A program made the translations under genes and the position numbers. The notes beneath the pieces were generated by a model. It ran no database searches and was not told where the DNA came from. It saw only the letters and a list, made by a program, of their open reading frames with translations. Source: Ulva prolifera (lineage: Eukaryota > Chlorophyta > Ulvophyceae > Ulvales > Ulvaceae). Taken from it: a stretch of 64,000 nucleotides of DNA. This document shows positions 1-17,140 of this stretch, in pieces. The DNA lies in contig CM041198.1 of NCBI GenBank assembly GCA_023078555.1, forward strand, positions 11,990,874 through 12,054,873, written 5' to 3'. The number at the start of each line of letters is the position of its first letter. The stretch's first letter is position 1.

Positions 1-2144
1 GCATCACTGTCAGCTGTGACTCCAGCTGCCACTGGCACTTCACACTCCTCCACCAGCGGCTCTGGTGACTCCAGGTCTTCCTCCCCGGCTGCGTCTTCAC
101 CTCCACTAGCGCTGCCATCAGGTGGGGCTGCAGGGATGTATGCCACAAAGGTCCCCAGGTCTATGCTGCCCGGGCTGATGCACCTGAACACAGCATGCCG
201 CCACGGGATCAGTTAACGTTGCCACACGCCACATCAGTTGCCACAGGCCACATGTGACGCATCAGCACTGCAGTGTAGCATTAGGTCATCAGGTGTCAGA
301 GGCATGCAGGACAACCCACAGCCCGTCACCGCGCCTGGTGTACCCCAGTTCAGGTGTACCCCAATTCGTACCAGATGCAGAGGGCCGCACCTGACACCGT
401 CCAGGTCCAGGCTGTGCATGAGGCCGGCCATCGGCATCACGAGGGCATGCGGCTGCGGGAAGAGCGACAGAGTGCCGTCATACTCCCAGTGCACAGGCTG
501 CACCTCCAGTGGGAACGGCGTGAGGTGGCGCTGTGACAACGCCGTGCGGCACACCCGCCGGAACTGCTCTTGAGGTTCTGTCTCACCTGCAGACACGCCT
601 CACCCTCACGGCCGCCAGCACATCACGCTGCTCCAGCACCCCTGACAAGCAGCAGTCCGCCTGTGCTGCGCGGGGGCTGCCGTCGAAGCGACACGAGGTC
701 GCGGGGGAGAGGCAGCCGTGGCCGGCTGCTGTGCATGCCCTTTGCAGTGGCGTCAGCGCTGCAGACACGTGTGGAGCAGGCGGATCGTCTGGCATCCGGC
801 GGGGGCAGGGTGGGCAGGGTGGGCAGGGGCGCACGGGGCTGCTGCACGAGCGAGCGCCCTTGGAACGCCTCCAGGCAGGGGCTCGCGAAGACGACGACCT
901 GCTTGGTGTAGAAGTGGATGCGGCAGGGGTTGGACGCAAAGGTGACGTCGACGCCGGCGGCGGCCAGGGGCTCCGCAACGCTTGGCAGCAGCGGCCGCTG
1001 CGGCAGCACCCCCACGTCCCCGGCGTCGCTCGCCGCGGGCACAAACACCATCTTGGACGCGGCCTGCATGCACATGCCCCCCTGAGGTGCGGCCTCAAGC
1101 ATCGTGGACAGCTGCTCCGGCCGCCGCACTAGCCTTTGCGCCGCCTGTTCCTGTTCGCCTGCGACCGGCGCTACTGCTGCTACCAGTGGCAGCGAAAGTA
1201 TACTTCAGGCTCCCCAGAAAGAACAGACTCAAGAGTGGGTGCGGGCACTAACACACTGGAAGCAGAGCGCAGCGAGGCACGTCGCGCTCAGGTGGGTGGC
1301 AGCAGAGCCGAGAGGCCGCGACGGCGACGACAGCGAGACATCCTCGGGTAGCATCACAGCACAGGGGGCGTCAGTGGCTGTGCCCTCCAGGTGGGCGCCG
1401 AGGCACGCGCTGCTGGGTCGTGCTAGCCAGAGCTGGGGGCGCACACCTGGATCGACGGAAAGAGGCTGATGGCTGCAGCGAGCGCGTGGAATGCCGCGCG
1501 GGTGGCGGCTGAGTCCGGCAACGGCACCCTGGAGCGCGACTGCGCGCGGCTGAACGGCCCGATGAAGACGAACACGGCCGGCGGGCCCTCCTCGAGGTGC
1601 TCGTAGCCATGGAAGATGGCGGTGAGGGCGCGCAGCGCGGCGGGGTCGTCGAGGAAGCAACCGCTGAGGAACACGAGGCGCTTGGCCTCATCGGCGTAGC
1701 GCTGCTGCCGCACCGCATGCACGACTGCCGGCCTGCACCGCAGCACGCTTCACGCTGTGCCGCGCCACCTCAGCACGCGGGGAGCGTGTTCACCCGGCTC
1801 ACGGGTGATTGTCTGACTGCGCCCTCTCACTGCCGAGCTGCATCACGGATGCATCAGCGGGACCCCAACGGCTCCCTTCCCCCCTCACAGCTTAGGTGCA
1901 GGCCTAGCCTATGCTCTTGTACCAGGGTTACCAGCAACACTGATCGCTGCGTGGGCGGAAGCAGGAGCCAGAGACCACCTTCATGATGGCGACCCAAAGA
2001 GCCAGCCCGCCCGCTGCGGATGTGGCAACACGCGCGCACACACAGGCGGACGTCCGCAACACTGGCAGAGCACAAAACTAGAACCCCCAGCATGCAGGCA
2101 GGGTGACTCGACGGTGTGACCTCGACAGAACCAGCAACGGGAGT

Positions 2145-2180
<36 letters not shown>

Positions 2181-3263
2181 CGGGGCGCGCACCGGAGGGG
2201 CCGCGCGCCGGAGATGTTGAGGCCGCGCAGACTCGCAACGGCCCCTGTGCGGTCCTCTACGGGCGGCTCTGTGACAGAGCGCGCCCGGAAGGCGCCGCCG
2301 GGCTGCATTTCGCCCGCCACGAGCATGCATGCTCCCTCCGCGAGGAAGCCTTGCACCGCCGAGGCGTCTGCCTCTGCCAGGCCCGCCAGCGGCACCGCAC
2401 CGGAGCCGTCCTCCAGCACCAGCCGGTTCTTCATGTCCCGCCGCAGCATTCCCAGCACCAGCCGGGCAGCCCCCGTGGTGCCAACGAGGCCCTTGACCTG
2501 TGTCAACTGCAGCAGCACGGCCGATGCTGAGGGCGGGGTGTGACGTGGCCATGCGCCCGGGACCAAGCATGCGCGTGCGGACGTCCAAGGCAGGTGTGTG
2601 TGAGCATCTGTGGCGGGTGGGCATGGCGGTAGTGGCATCGGGTACGTGTGCAGACCTGCAGAGAGGCTGGCCCCAAGCTGGACTTGAGGGAGCGGCCCCG
2701 GAACTGGTCCCCACGCAGGACAGTCTGCTGGATCATCTGAAGCCGTCCTAGGATGACTGCAGGCTTTGAGAGCGGCTCGGGATGCAGGCTGGGGCGCTTG
2801 CTGCAGCGCACAAACCGCTTCTGGGCACCATCCCACTCAAATCGAGGCATGTCAAAGGCGTTGAGTACCTGCAACGCAGCGCAACGGCCGTCAGTCACCG
2901 ACAGTAGAGCAGACACTGTATGGCCGAGGTCTGGTTCGCCTACCTGTACAAGATCATCATGGCCGTCCTGCTCTTCAACTTTCCTGATGAGGCTCTCGAT
3001 GTCCCCCACGGTGACAGTCGGATGTTCTCCTGTGCAGCGTGGAGTCTGTGCTTCGGTGACTGATACACAGTATTCTCAGGAATCTAGGTCAGCGTACCCA
3101 CGGTCAGCTGCGATAGCAGCTCTTGTATAGTCTGAGTGGCAGGTTGACGTGACTCTTGCACAAACGCTGCAAGGCTGTGGAGTGCACCGCTGGACAGCGG
3201 CCGCGCTTCAGCGTTGAACTTTTGAATTAGGAGCTTCTCTATGGCTCTTCGATCCATGGGCAT
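1..3263 (-). CDS. POLE2: DNA polymerase epsilon subunit 2 (Dpb2/POLE2), 3' end beyond window
   Basis: B-subunit of replicative DNA polymerase epsilon, a nuclear, non-catalytic calcineurin-like phosphoesterase/OB-fold protein. Phase-consistent exons on the minus strand: 3263-3098, 3029-2944, 2868-2656, 2506-2193, 1732-1447, 1063-848, 563-391 and 183 to the left edge. Family landmarks in order: the N-terminal helical domain (from MPMDRRAIEKLLIQKF), NAFDMPRFEWDG, an OB-fold segment (RLVLGMLRRDMKNRLVLEDG), the phosphoesterase part (RLVFLSGCFLDD), MVFVPAASDAGDVG, SNPCRIHFYTK, LSQRHLTPFPLEVQPVHWEY and CISPGSIDLGTFVAYIP. The acidic tail continues past base 1, so the stop codon is not seen. The 848/563 junction lacks residues present in human POLE2, so a small exon may be missed there. 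The start was chosen as the first ATG before the conserved helix. The identification is firm; the exact ends are less so. Confidence 0.88.
2145..2180. repeat. Homopolymer G36 (C36 on the coding strand of POLE2)
   Basis: An uninterrupted run of 36 G on the plus strand. It lies in the fourth visible intron of the polymerase epsilon subunit gene, about 12 nt after the GTGCGC donor, so it reads as poly-C in the transcript. Length may be unreliable in any assembly. Confidence 0.95.
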
Positions 3264-5640
3264 GCTTGCGCGCGGAGCTGCGCTGCACAGGATGGCCCGA
3301 TGCCACACACTGTGTGCAGGTGCAGCACAAAGATGGTGCGACACAACAGCGGCCGCTATACACACATGAGAATTGCAGAAGGAGTAACTCACGCCTGCTG
3401 TTTCATCGCTGTGACACTGCCGATGCTGATCGGGCTCCTGCCGTCCAAAAACACAAGCGTGTCACCCCGGTGCGTTGCCAAGCGACGTGCATCCGTGCAC
3501 ACGCTGGAAAAGCAGCAGCATCATCCTCAAGTTGACAGCATCGGGCTGACGCGTGCCCATTCCTCTGCATGCCGAGGTCTGGCAGCTCCTGAAGAGCAGT
3601 CGCTTGAAATCCGGAACATCCCGAAACATCGTGACGTATCGACTTCTGGATGTGATAGCACCCACGAACGTGTGCCTGTACGAAGCGCCCGCGTGGCAAC
3701 CACACTTCTCGTCTCGAGAAGTTGACATGCGCAAGCGTGAGATGAGTCCATGAAGCGCCGCGCTGATACCAGGTCGTGGCTCTAGTGCTGACTCGCCAGT
3801 GCCGAGTCGCCACAGTGCGATGCAGCAGCACTGTGCGCATGAACCCGCAGCGGGGCCCCTTGCGCCGCGACACGATATCGACAAGCCATCATCCACATCC
3901 GTCCTGCCGGTGCCATGCCATCGCGAGCTGCATGCATATGCCTGGTACCGCTCGCAGGGCAGCTGGAGCAAGCAGGCCCTGGAGCGGACCTCTAGAGAGT
4001 GGCAGGCGGGTGCTCCAACTGTCGCGACATGTCGGCCCACATGCCAGCGTGTGCAGTACTGCTGCCGGCTGTCAGCTGACAGGGCGCAATCGCATCGACA
4101 GCGCTGTGCGTTCCCTCCAGTGCACCGCCAGTGGCCTCACGTGCACACGAAGCGCACGCATACACCATCGCCTCAGGCTCGAGGCTCGAGTCACCCGTCC
4201 CTAGGCTGAGCTGCTCCAGCAGATGATGACATGCTGTGAGTGGCTGATGGATGCTGACGCTCTGTCTACCGCCCAGGTTTGCGTAGCCTTAACATGACGA
4301 CGGCTGTGCAGGCAAGGCCCGGGGTATATATATGACACTTGTGAAACCTGGGTGGGGTGGGGTTTGGGGCTAGGGCGCTTGGGGGCGGCCATGATCGGCG
4401 GCCTCAGGCAGCAGTGTGTTGGGCGTGGCCCTGTCGTACGGCGGCGGGCGTTGTGGTGTTGGCGGTCGTGTTGTTGTGTTACAAAGGAAAAAGCCGGAGG
4501 GGCCGGTAGCACCGCCAGGACCAAAAGGGAGAGCACGAGAAACGCAATGCGCACGTAGCAGGAGAGCAACAGCCAACGCCAAGGCACAACAAGCACCCAC
4601 ACACCCCCACACTCCTACACTTGTGTTGTTGTGTGTTGTGTTGTTGTGTGTGGGCCGTGGGGTCTGTGCGTGCGTGTATGGGTGTGTGGGTGTGTGCTTG
4701 GCGGTCTGCGGATCTGTGTCATTTGCTGCGCCGGTGATGGATTTCCTGGGCGTGGTGGGTGTCGCGTGCGTGGGTGGCTGGGTGTTTGCTTCGTCTGTTT
4801 GCTTCTTTCGCGGTGCTGCCCGCCTTGCTGCCTTTCCTTGTACCGCACTTGTGAAACCTGCCACATCACCACTTCAGCCCGCAGCCCGTACCCCAAGGTC
4901 TGTAGCGGGCAGTGCCGAGGACGATGGTGCACTTTACTGGAGAGCATCAACAAACAAATCTGAACAGCTGTGAGCGCATGCTCTCGGAAGTAGAAGCATG
5001 CCCATGCCTGATTGGCCTTGCATGGCCTTGCATGGCTGTGCAGATGCCTGTCCGCCGGTTGCACCTCGCTGTTGCCCGCGCATCGCGCTTGATGTCATCT
5101 CGGAGTTTTCATTGTATGATTTGAGCTGCTGGGCGTCCACGCATCATTCCTACTTCAGCCCACCAGCCACACGAGTCTGCCAGTGTTGTGCTGTACCTTC
5201 CCCAATTTCCCTGTCACCCCAATTTGCCGCCCAACATCACATGCATCACATGCGCATTCCTCGAGGTGTTGAGCTTGAGCCCACCGGCTGGCACGAACAG
5301 ACCAACAGAGCACGGGCTTCCTGGGTTCGTTGTGCCAGGGCAGGCGCTGCCCTGGCACGGCAGTGAGCAGTCGGCGGTTGGGCTGGACGGGGGGGGGGGC
5401 TGCGGCCAGGCGAAAACACCGACAAGAGCCGCGCCCGAGGCAGCTCAACACGAGACCGCCCGGCCAGGCCTGCTGACTACAGGGTGCCATGTACGGGCCC
5501 ACAGCCCCACCCCTCCCCACACACATGAGCAAATCAGCCGACTGTGTGGGTGGCTGAGGGGGCAGCGCGCCTGAAGACTGAGGCCTGGGTGGGTGAGCCT
5601 GTTGGTGCACTTCACACCAGTGTTGGTGCACTTCACACCA
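3264..5640. other. Stretch without a confident gene
   Basis: Open frames exist on both strands (for example around 3400-4040 and 4200-4970) but none shows a recognisable family, consistent codon use or convincing splice structure. Visible are a GT/TTG-rich low-complexity patch (about 4600-4720), a 15-bp sequence cacttgtgaaacctg present near 4336 and again near 4847, and a G11 run at 5389-5399. The first few hundred bases must include the POLE2 promoter. Confidence 0.5.
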
Positions 5641-5641
5641 G
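5601..5641. repeat. Two-copy 21-bp tandem repeat
   Basis: The unit beginning gttggtgcacttcacaccag is repeated perfectly twice (5601-5621 and 5622-5641). No function is apparent. Confidence 0.9.
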
Positions 5642-5860
5642 ATCACGTGTCACGGGAGCGCGGGTCAAGGCATGACAGAGCGCCACAGCAGCCCCTGCTG
5701 TGCAAAGCGCGCCGCGTCTGACGCATGCGGGAAGCAGGCTCAGGTGGTGCTCCAGCGCCGCTTCGATGCCAGATTGTGCACACATCATGCGGCGCCCTGG
5801 CTCCAGATGCGGGTTGTGGCGGGCAATGAGTTCGCGTCCTGCAGATCAGAGAGCAGTTCC
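5641..5860 (-). CDS. Possible exon of an unidentified protein
   Basis: On the minus strand, after a candidate acceptor (ctgatctgcag near 5849), an open frame of about 70 codons reads RELIARHNPHLEPGRRMM followed by AQSGIEAALEHHLSLLPAC. Its composition is helix-like rather than the low-complexity pattern of shadow frames. No start exon, partner exon or family was found, and the frame ends in a stop inside the adjacent tandem repeat. It could equally be chance. Confidence 0.22.
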
Positions 5861-7747
5861 TGGCCTAGCATGGCGGCAAGAGCCGCGGCACGCAGGGCTG
5901 CGCGATGATTGCCCATGGTGAACAACCATGAGCCTACCCTGGTGTTCTCTACACTACTTTGTGTTGCTTGGTGTCCCAGCCTGGTCATGTGCTGCTGCCA
6001 TCTGCTGCTTGCCTTGGCTGCTGTGCTGGGGCAGGTGGCTTGTCTCCGCGCCGCGGGCCGGCTTGGGAGACGGCACACCGGGCAGACCAATCATGACAAC
6101 CACGGCAGCGCTGTCAGCCATACCGATGTCGTTGCCCGAACGCGCGCGGGTGGGCGTCGTGTGAGCTCCCTCTCGGTGATTTTGGATTGTGACTTTTGAG
6201 ACTGGCCGCCTGTGGCCTTGCAGAGCTTCCGGCCTCCTGTAAGGCGGCAGACGCAGGCCGGAAGGCAGGCAGGCGCCCAGCGGCCACAGCACAGCATGGC
6301 GCGTCCAGGTCACAACTGTCTCGGGGCAGGCTTGTGTGCCTGCCTCCAGCCTGCGCACCTCGCCGTCCACCTTACACCCTGCACATCTCAGAGGCTGGGC
6401 TTAGCTTGTAGAGTTCCAGGATCTGACCGTGTGCTCAGGACTTGGACAGTCATCGCATGACGTACGCGAGTATCATGCAAGAATATGACGGATGCAAATA
6501 TCATGCAAGAATATCACAGATGAAATGCACATATTATGCATGATGGTGGCAGAAATTGCAATGATCATGCAAGGTCATGACATTGTACATGTCATGTATT
6601 TGTGGCCGGATAATGTCAAGCTGTCAAAGCTGAAGCAAATCAAAAATGTCATGCATTGTGTGCTATACCTGCTGCACTTCTATGATTTCGCCCTTGAACA
6701 CATGTTATGCCATTGCTGACCTGCCTCTTCACCTGTGTCCATGCAGCATATGTTATGCACTGCATGACCCAGTCACTCTCAGAGGGTTTCAGAACTTCTG
6801 ATTGGAGCCACAACATGTATGCGCCCACAACATGTATGCGCCCATTGCATTCAGGTCCATGCTCTCTCTGTCAGATCTGTCCAAGCAGGAGCTAGCATGA
6901 TGTGGAGGCCACACGATGCAACGAATGACAAGCAGCAGCAGAGCACCCATCACCTATTTTCAGAGCTCAGACCACCTCGTTCTGACAGGTATATATACGC
7001 TGTCCTGTGCCCCTATCCTGTGTCCCAATCAAATTCTGTCCTGCTGTGATACACATCTGTCAAGTAAACCTGGATTCACTGAGCTGTATGCAGTGTGCGC
7101 ATGCACCCTGATAGCTCAATTATCCTGGGTGTTTCAGTTCCCAGTTGTGAAACTATCTGGTGCTGGGCCTGCTCCTACCATCTGGCAGCATACCTGCCAG
7201 TGAGGTTTGGCCCTGACCTGCAAATCAAGTCGAGAGATCGGCCAAACGACCCTTTTGCCCTGATGCATGCATGCATGCCTATGTGCACCCTCCATCTGCC
7301 AGAGCTCAGCAATCCAGGATATGTACGATAATTGTAGCCATATCATGACGGACATTGTCGGCCATGTGTGCGAGAGCAGGGAGCAGGGACCACACATGTG
7401 TGATAGCGTCAGAGCTTTGAGACAAAGGGGCCATGTGATTCTGCAGAGCACCCCTGCACCTCAGATATGATCCAGCATAGCCACCACCCTGAGCCGCCAC
7501 AACCTGGCTAAGTGATGCAAATCTACCCTACTTTACTTTTTCCCACCATGATGCTGCTGCTGGGATGTCTATGCCAACACGGTCCAGATACTTGGTCCAG
7601 ATACATTCGCTCACGTTCCCACCGACAGGGGGTTCAGGGGGTTCAGGGGGTTCTGGTGACGTTCCCCATCTTCATTCTTCATCTGCACCCGATGGCTCAC
7701 ACTCTGGTGAAGCTCATGTGCTGAATGTCAGGGAGGGATCCCAGCAC
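5861..7747. other. Gene-free stretch with short tandem duplications
   Basis: No supported gene. From about 6470 to 7100 the composition becomes less GC-rich than its surroundings. Short direct duplications occur: a 16-bp unit (tatcatgcaagaatat) at 6471-6486 and 6499-6514; a 17-bp unit (ccacaacatgtatgcgc) twice in tandem at 6808-6841; and a 9-bp unit GGGGGTTCA in about three tandem copies at 7628-7654. Confidence 0.6.
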
Positions 7748-8086
7748 CTGCATGAATTGCTCCAAGCGGAAGCCTGCACCAGCCCCAGGCCCCAGGCGTG
7801 ATCTAGCAGCAGTACAACGCCTCTCCTTCACACCCTCCGCTAGCACCTTTGCAAGCCCCTGGACAGGCATGCCCACGTCATCAGCCGCGTCTGGAGGAGC
7901 GTCCGGATCGCCAAGATCAGCCAGCTCAGCAGAATCAGTGCAGCACTCAAGCCACTGCTTCTCATCGCTCACATGTAGTGCCACGTGAAGCTCCTCCTGA
8001 GCGATGCCCTCTCTTTGCTCAGTGGCTACCAGGCCTGGGTGGGGGGCCACCCTCAGTGCCCATGCTGCGCCGGCCTCCGTCGCCAT
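7748..8086 (-). CDS. Candidate first exon of an unidentified protein
   Basis: An open frame starts with a true ATG at 8086 (MATEAGAAWALRVAPHPG) and runs 113 codons to a candidate donor CAG/GTGCTG at 7748. The latter half is acidic then basic, for example EELHVALHVSDEKQWLECC, ELADLGDPDAPPDAADDVG and FRLEQFMQ, and looks more like a real soluble protein than the alternative frames. An internal acceptor (gcatcgctcag) could instead begin the exon at about 8007. No downstream exon or homologue is recognised, so function is unknown. Confidence 0.33.
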
Positions 8087-9324
8087 CCGGCTCTAGGCTC
8101 TCGGATTCTGACTCCGGCCCACAGCGTACGCGGCGGCTGCAGCGCCGGAGGCCTGTGCGTTGTGTTCCGGGTATCCTCTGTCCTCAGTAGGGAGGGCTTA
8201 CGGGCGGGGCACGCATGCATGGAGGTGCAGTGATGGAGATGGGGCTCTGCATGTGTGGACCCCATGCATGCAGCGCGTCGGCGCCCAGCAGGGCCCTATG
8301 GGTGATGGGTTCGCCTCCTTGATGGTGGGCAGGGCTTCACGTGCATCGGTGGGGCGCGCGCTGTGGCAATGTGGACACCTGGTGACATGGCCGCGGCATC
8401 ACTGAATTGCCACAACAGTCCTGTGAGATTTGAGGCAACGGCCCTACCACTGCCCCCTCGGCCGTGCGCCGGTCCCTGGAGTGGATGCCCTCAATAGCGC
8501 GAGTTGCGCGGTGCCTGCGTTTCTCCACGGTGCGAGGCCCCGTGGCGCTGCACCGAGGGGTGCGCCCATGCATGCGTGGGCGTGTGTCGGCGTGTGTAGG
8601 TGCAGAAGAGAAGGTGCATGTGGAGGCACCGTTGAGGGAGTGATGTGGCACTTTGAAGGTGCCATGGCATATGTGCGCTATATATTGGGTAAACACTCGG
8701 GCGGCACGATGTCCGTGTGATAGCGTGGAACGCCTGTGTTGTTGGGGTCCAGAGCGTCTCAAGCATGCTAGCTGATGGTGCTACCTGCGGTGCACAGTGC
8801 CCTGCTGCCCTGTTGCCCTGCTGGGTCATTGTGATCAGGAGGGACGCTTTGGTACTACTGCAGCGCGTGCACGCGCTGCAAGCATGCTTTGGTAGTGCTG
8901 CATGTGGAACTGGAACTGCAGGCACGGGTTGTCCTGTCCCGACCCGACCGCCACAGCTGCCACAGCTTGTCGGCCTGCACATGCACACACCGTGGCTCTT
9001 GGGAACCTGGGAACCTCAGGTGTGGGTGCCTATACCGGCAGTGCCTATACCGGTAGTAGCAGCTCTAGCAGCTCTCGATACCGTGGCCGGAGCATGGGCA
9101 TGCACATGAGCAGGCATGATTGATTAATCAATTGAGCATGGTCAAGGCCTCCGGAGGTGCTCAATCACCTGAGCTCAGGGCAGCTGTGGGCATGGTCAGC
9201 CAATCAATCGCATGAACTCTACATGGTCTGCATGGCAGACAACGTTATCTGCATGGGACTCCATGGAGCTCAAGGTGCAGCTGCAGGGCACGTGCATAGT
9301 GTAGTACGTAGTGCACGTGCTGGA
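8087..9324. other. Stretch with no supported gene
   Basis: No open frame on either strand shows a family motif or credible splice structure. Several short GCATGC-type words recur (cgcatgcat, catgcatgc), but no ordered array was seen. Confidence 0.5.
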
Positions 9325-9417
9325 GAATTGTGCTGGAGAAGCACTGCTGAAGAATTGTGCTGGAGAAGCACTGCGTTGCGTACTATGCAATGCAACGCAA
9401 CGCAGTGCTTCTCCAGC
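9325..9417. repeat. 27-bp tandem duplication feeding a perfect 22-bp stem hairpin
   Basis: A 23-nt sequence beginning gaattgtgctggagaagcac occurs at 9325 and again at 9352 (period 27). The second copy runs into a perfect inverted repeat: left arm 9359-9380, loop 9381-9395 (tactatgcaatgcaa), right arm 9396-9417. All 22 arm bases pair, giving a stem-loop long enough for a small-RNA precursor or a miniature element. No coding frame explains it. Confidence 0.85.
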
Positions 9418-11096
9418 CTCCAGCCTCATAATCTGCTCCCTAGGGGCAGGTTGCTGCAGCTGTGGCAGTGTTGACGGCAGTGAGTGTGGCTGTGCCCGCA
9501 GCTGTCCTCCCCTTCCCCCCATGACGTCGCTCTGGATGGCCCTATGGATTGGGGTTTGGGGTGATGCAGGGTGATGCCATGGCAACCGTCAACTTCCCGT
9601 CACACCTGTCAACGCATGCAGCTGCAGCTGCAGAGGGTGCAGATCTCTATAGAGGGGAACGCTGAAGCACACATATGCGCAGGAACTCAACTGGCGTCCA
9701 CGCGCGCACTTCCCAGCACCGTGCTGCAGAACGTCCCGGCCTGGCCTCCTAGGTTGCCCTTGCAATTGGCGCTGCTAGTGGGCATGGGCCGCGGCAGGTG
9801 CTTCGCGCGCGTCAGCGCCGATAAGACCACGCGGTGCCCTCATTTGACTGCGGCGCATGCGCATATATATACGCATGCGCCTGCCGCGTCGGCAACAGTT
9901 GCCGCACGTCCAACCGCGGCGGCGATGCATCGCGATATCATATGCCTTGCAGCTGCAGAGGCTGGGCCGGTCTGCAGAGCGCACATGCAGCTGCACATGC
10001 ATATGCCTGTAATCAATGTAGAAGGCACCAGGGCCATCAGCGGCGGTTCCGAGCGCCCTGGGTGGCCGTGCGGCCGCATGTTGGCGTTGTTGTATTGGAT
10101 CCGGATGATCTGCGATGATCTGCGCCACAGTGCTTGATCTAATGCGAGAGCAGCACTCAAACTAGCTGACGGCATGCCGCGCGTGTGCAGCGCTCTTGCA
10201 AGAGCAGAGGGTGTTCGGGAACTCAGAGCAGCACAGGTTGGCGTGGTGATGTGAGCCGCCTCTGGCTGACATCAGCACCTGACGTTTAACCCGCTGGTGT
10301 GCCTCACTTACGTATGGACACACATCGCGATGTGCCGGCTAGGCCCAGCTCGCAACGCATGCACAATCACGAACACACTGCTTAAATCTATCTCGTGTGG
10401 CGAAGCGCGCAGGCGAGCACAGCTGCAGCCTCGTTCGCGAGATCTACTGCGCTGTGGGTTTCATCTATCCGGTGGATCTGCTTGGTGCTCGCAGCTCGAG
10501 CTCACACTATCCTAGGCCAATGGCGCCAGCGAGACCGCCTTGTGAAACGCAGTGCTTGGCCAGCACCATGACCTAGCGCACCAGGGTACCGAAGGGCCAC
10601 CGATGTCGACGCTGACGATGGGGTAACATAGGCAGTCCTGCCTCGTGAGGCGAAGCGTCATTTCCTGTTGCACACTGGTGAAACACGTGCGTTTTCCATG
10701 GATCGGTTCATGCATCTGTGGCAGGCCGTTGCAATCGGCATTGCATCGCCCTCAATCCACCTCCGCTTCTGAGCCGTGATCCATGCAGCTCAGACTTCAC
10801 CTGGGCGTCCGAAACTTCCATCCCAGCATGATCGCTTAGCCTGCTCGTCGTACGCCATTGCAGTACAACTCCAGCAGGCCTGCCTGCGACGACGTGCATT
10901 GGCGAATTTCTGCAAATCATGAACTATGCCACGGTTCAGTGATCAGTCTGGTAGTCCTTTGATATTCTTGGCATCGGTCTCGTTTGACACACGCGTGATG
11001 TTTCAGACCGGGTGCGATGAGGTGCCTCGATACATTCAGCATGTCTCGGCTGTGAGCCGTGTCCGCCACTACTCCGGCATGCCATGAGCGAGCAAG
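9418..11096. other. Stretch with no supported gene; includes the upstream region of the RRM gene
   Basis: No gene is supported. At 9852-9881 a palindrome-like arrangement pairs ggcgcatgcg with cgcatgcgcc around a TATATATA core. A short minus-strand frame starting at about 10821 (MEVSDAQVKSELHG...) is too weak to call. The last 150 bases should contain the promoter of the gene starting at 11097. Confidence 0.5.
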
Positions 11097-16125
<5,029 letters not shown>

Positions 16126-17140
16126 GGCTGCCGCAGAGCGTCGCTGGCCGGGAGCCAGCATGGACATTGTGCTTGCGTGAGGAGCACTGGTGAGTCGCTG
16201 GCCAGGGGCGCGCGGGGCCGGTGGTGCGGTCGTGGCGGGCGGGGAGGCTGGGAGCATGGCAGGGAGCGGGGACTATGCTCGGCGAGCACCCTGCGGCTGT
16301 GTGTATGCCTTTTCATGAGGCTCTATGAGGGCTTGGTGTTTGAATAATGGTCAGGTTGGAGTATGGTATGGCAAAGCCGGCGCACTGTCAAAGGCCGGCG
16401 CAGTGGAGAGGAGTCAGCACCCACGGTGTGCCGGATTGTGGCATAGTGGGAAGATGATGGAGAGAATGCGGGCAGATACGAATGTGGGCAGATAGGAATG
16501 GGATTTGGTGTGAGCAATTTCTCAGCCGTAGCATGCAGTATGCGATGTGCCAGCACAAGGAGTCACCGTCTTGCCGTGCGAGGGACGTTATACATGTCCG
16601 TGCTGAGTGGCATGAAATGATCAGTTTTTCTTTGCGGTGATATGCAGCGTGGTGGGGAGAGCGCGGCTGGGGTGGGCCTGCCTCGGCGGCGCGCTGGGAC
16701 CACCCACTTTCGCTGGCGAGTAGGGCGTTTTCTGTGGAGTGAAGGATGCTGCATGCCGCTGCCACGAGCATGCACGTCGCTTCAATGTGGTAGCTGGAGG
16801 TCACTGTTTTGCGTGTTAGATAGTGGCGACCACGCCCAGGGTGCGGGTGCCTCTGCCCGTGGGCCCTGCCTCACTGCGGCCAGGCCGCCCGCCGCCTGGG
16901 CCGCGGCTGCAGCAGCAAGGCCGCGGCCCGTTTTGCGGCTGTGTAGAGTCATCTGTCTCATCAGGCGACCCTTGCGCAGTTAATATGATGCCTTTCTGGT
17001 GTGCAAGAGCCACATCTCACACGCGATCGCGGGCCACGTGCCTGCGGCACACAGCTGCATGCACTTGCCACTGCACATCGGGGTGATATGTTGCATGGCA
17101 CGTTACATGCGTGCTGCCTTCCAACACGAGCGCGGCGCTC
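16126..17140. other. Convergent intergenic region
   Basis: About 1 kb between the stop of the RRM gene and the stop of the MFS gene on the other strand. It should contain both 3' UTRs. A TGTAA on the minus strand (17103-17107) suits the MFS transcript. No coding frame is supported. Confidence 0.6.

Noticed and set aside
1854-2836. Overlapping 250-290-codon minus-strand frames with poly-proline
   Set aside because: They run through the C36 tract of a POLE2 intron; only the part upstream of the GTGCGC donor at 2192 is exon.
4201-4602. Minus-strand frame starting with a signal-peptide-like hydrophobic stretch
   Set aside because: Begins at GTG, lies partly in TTG/GT-rich low-complexity DNA and has no supporting splice sites or family.
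6471-6841. 16- and 17-bp duplications considered as a CRISPR array
   Set aside because: Two copies each, unrelated to one another, in a eukaryotic nuclear context.
7628-7654. GGGGGTTCA tandem units considered as a CRISPR-like or telomere-like array
   Set aside because: Only three 9-bp units, no spacers and not a known telomere repeat; simple local duplication.
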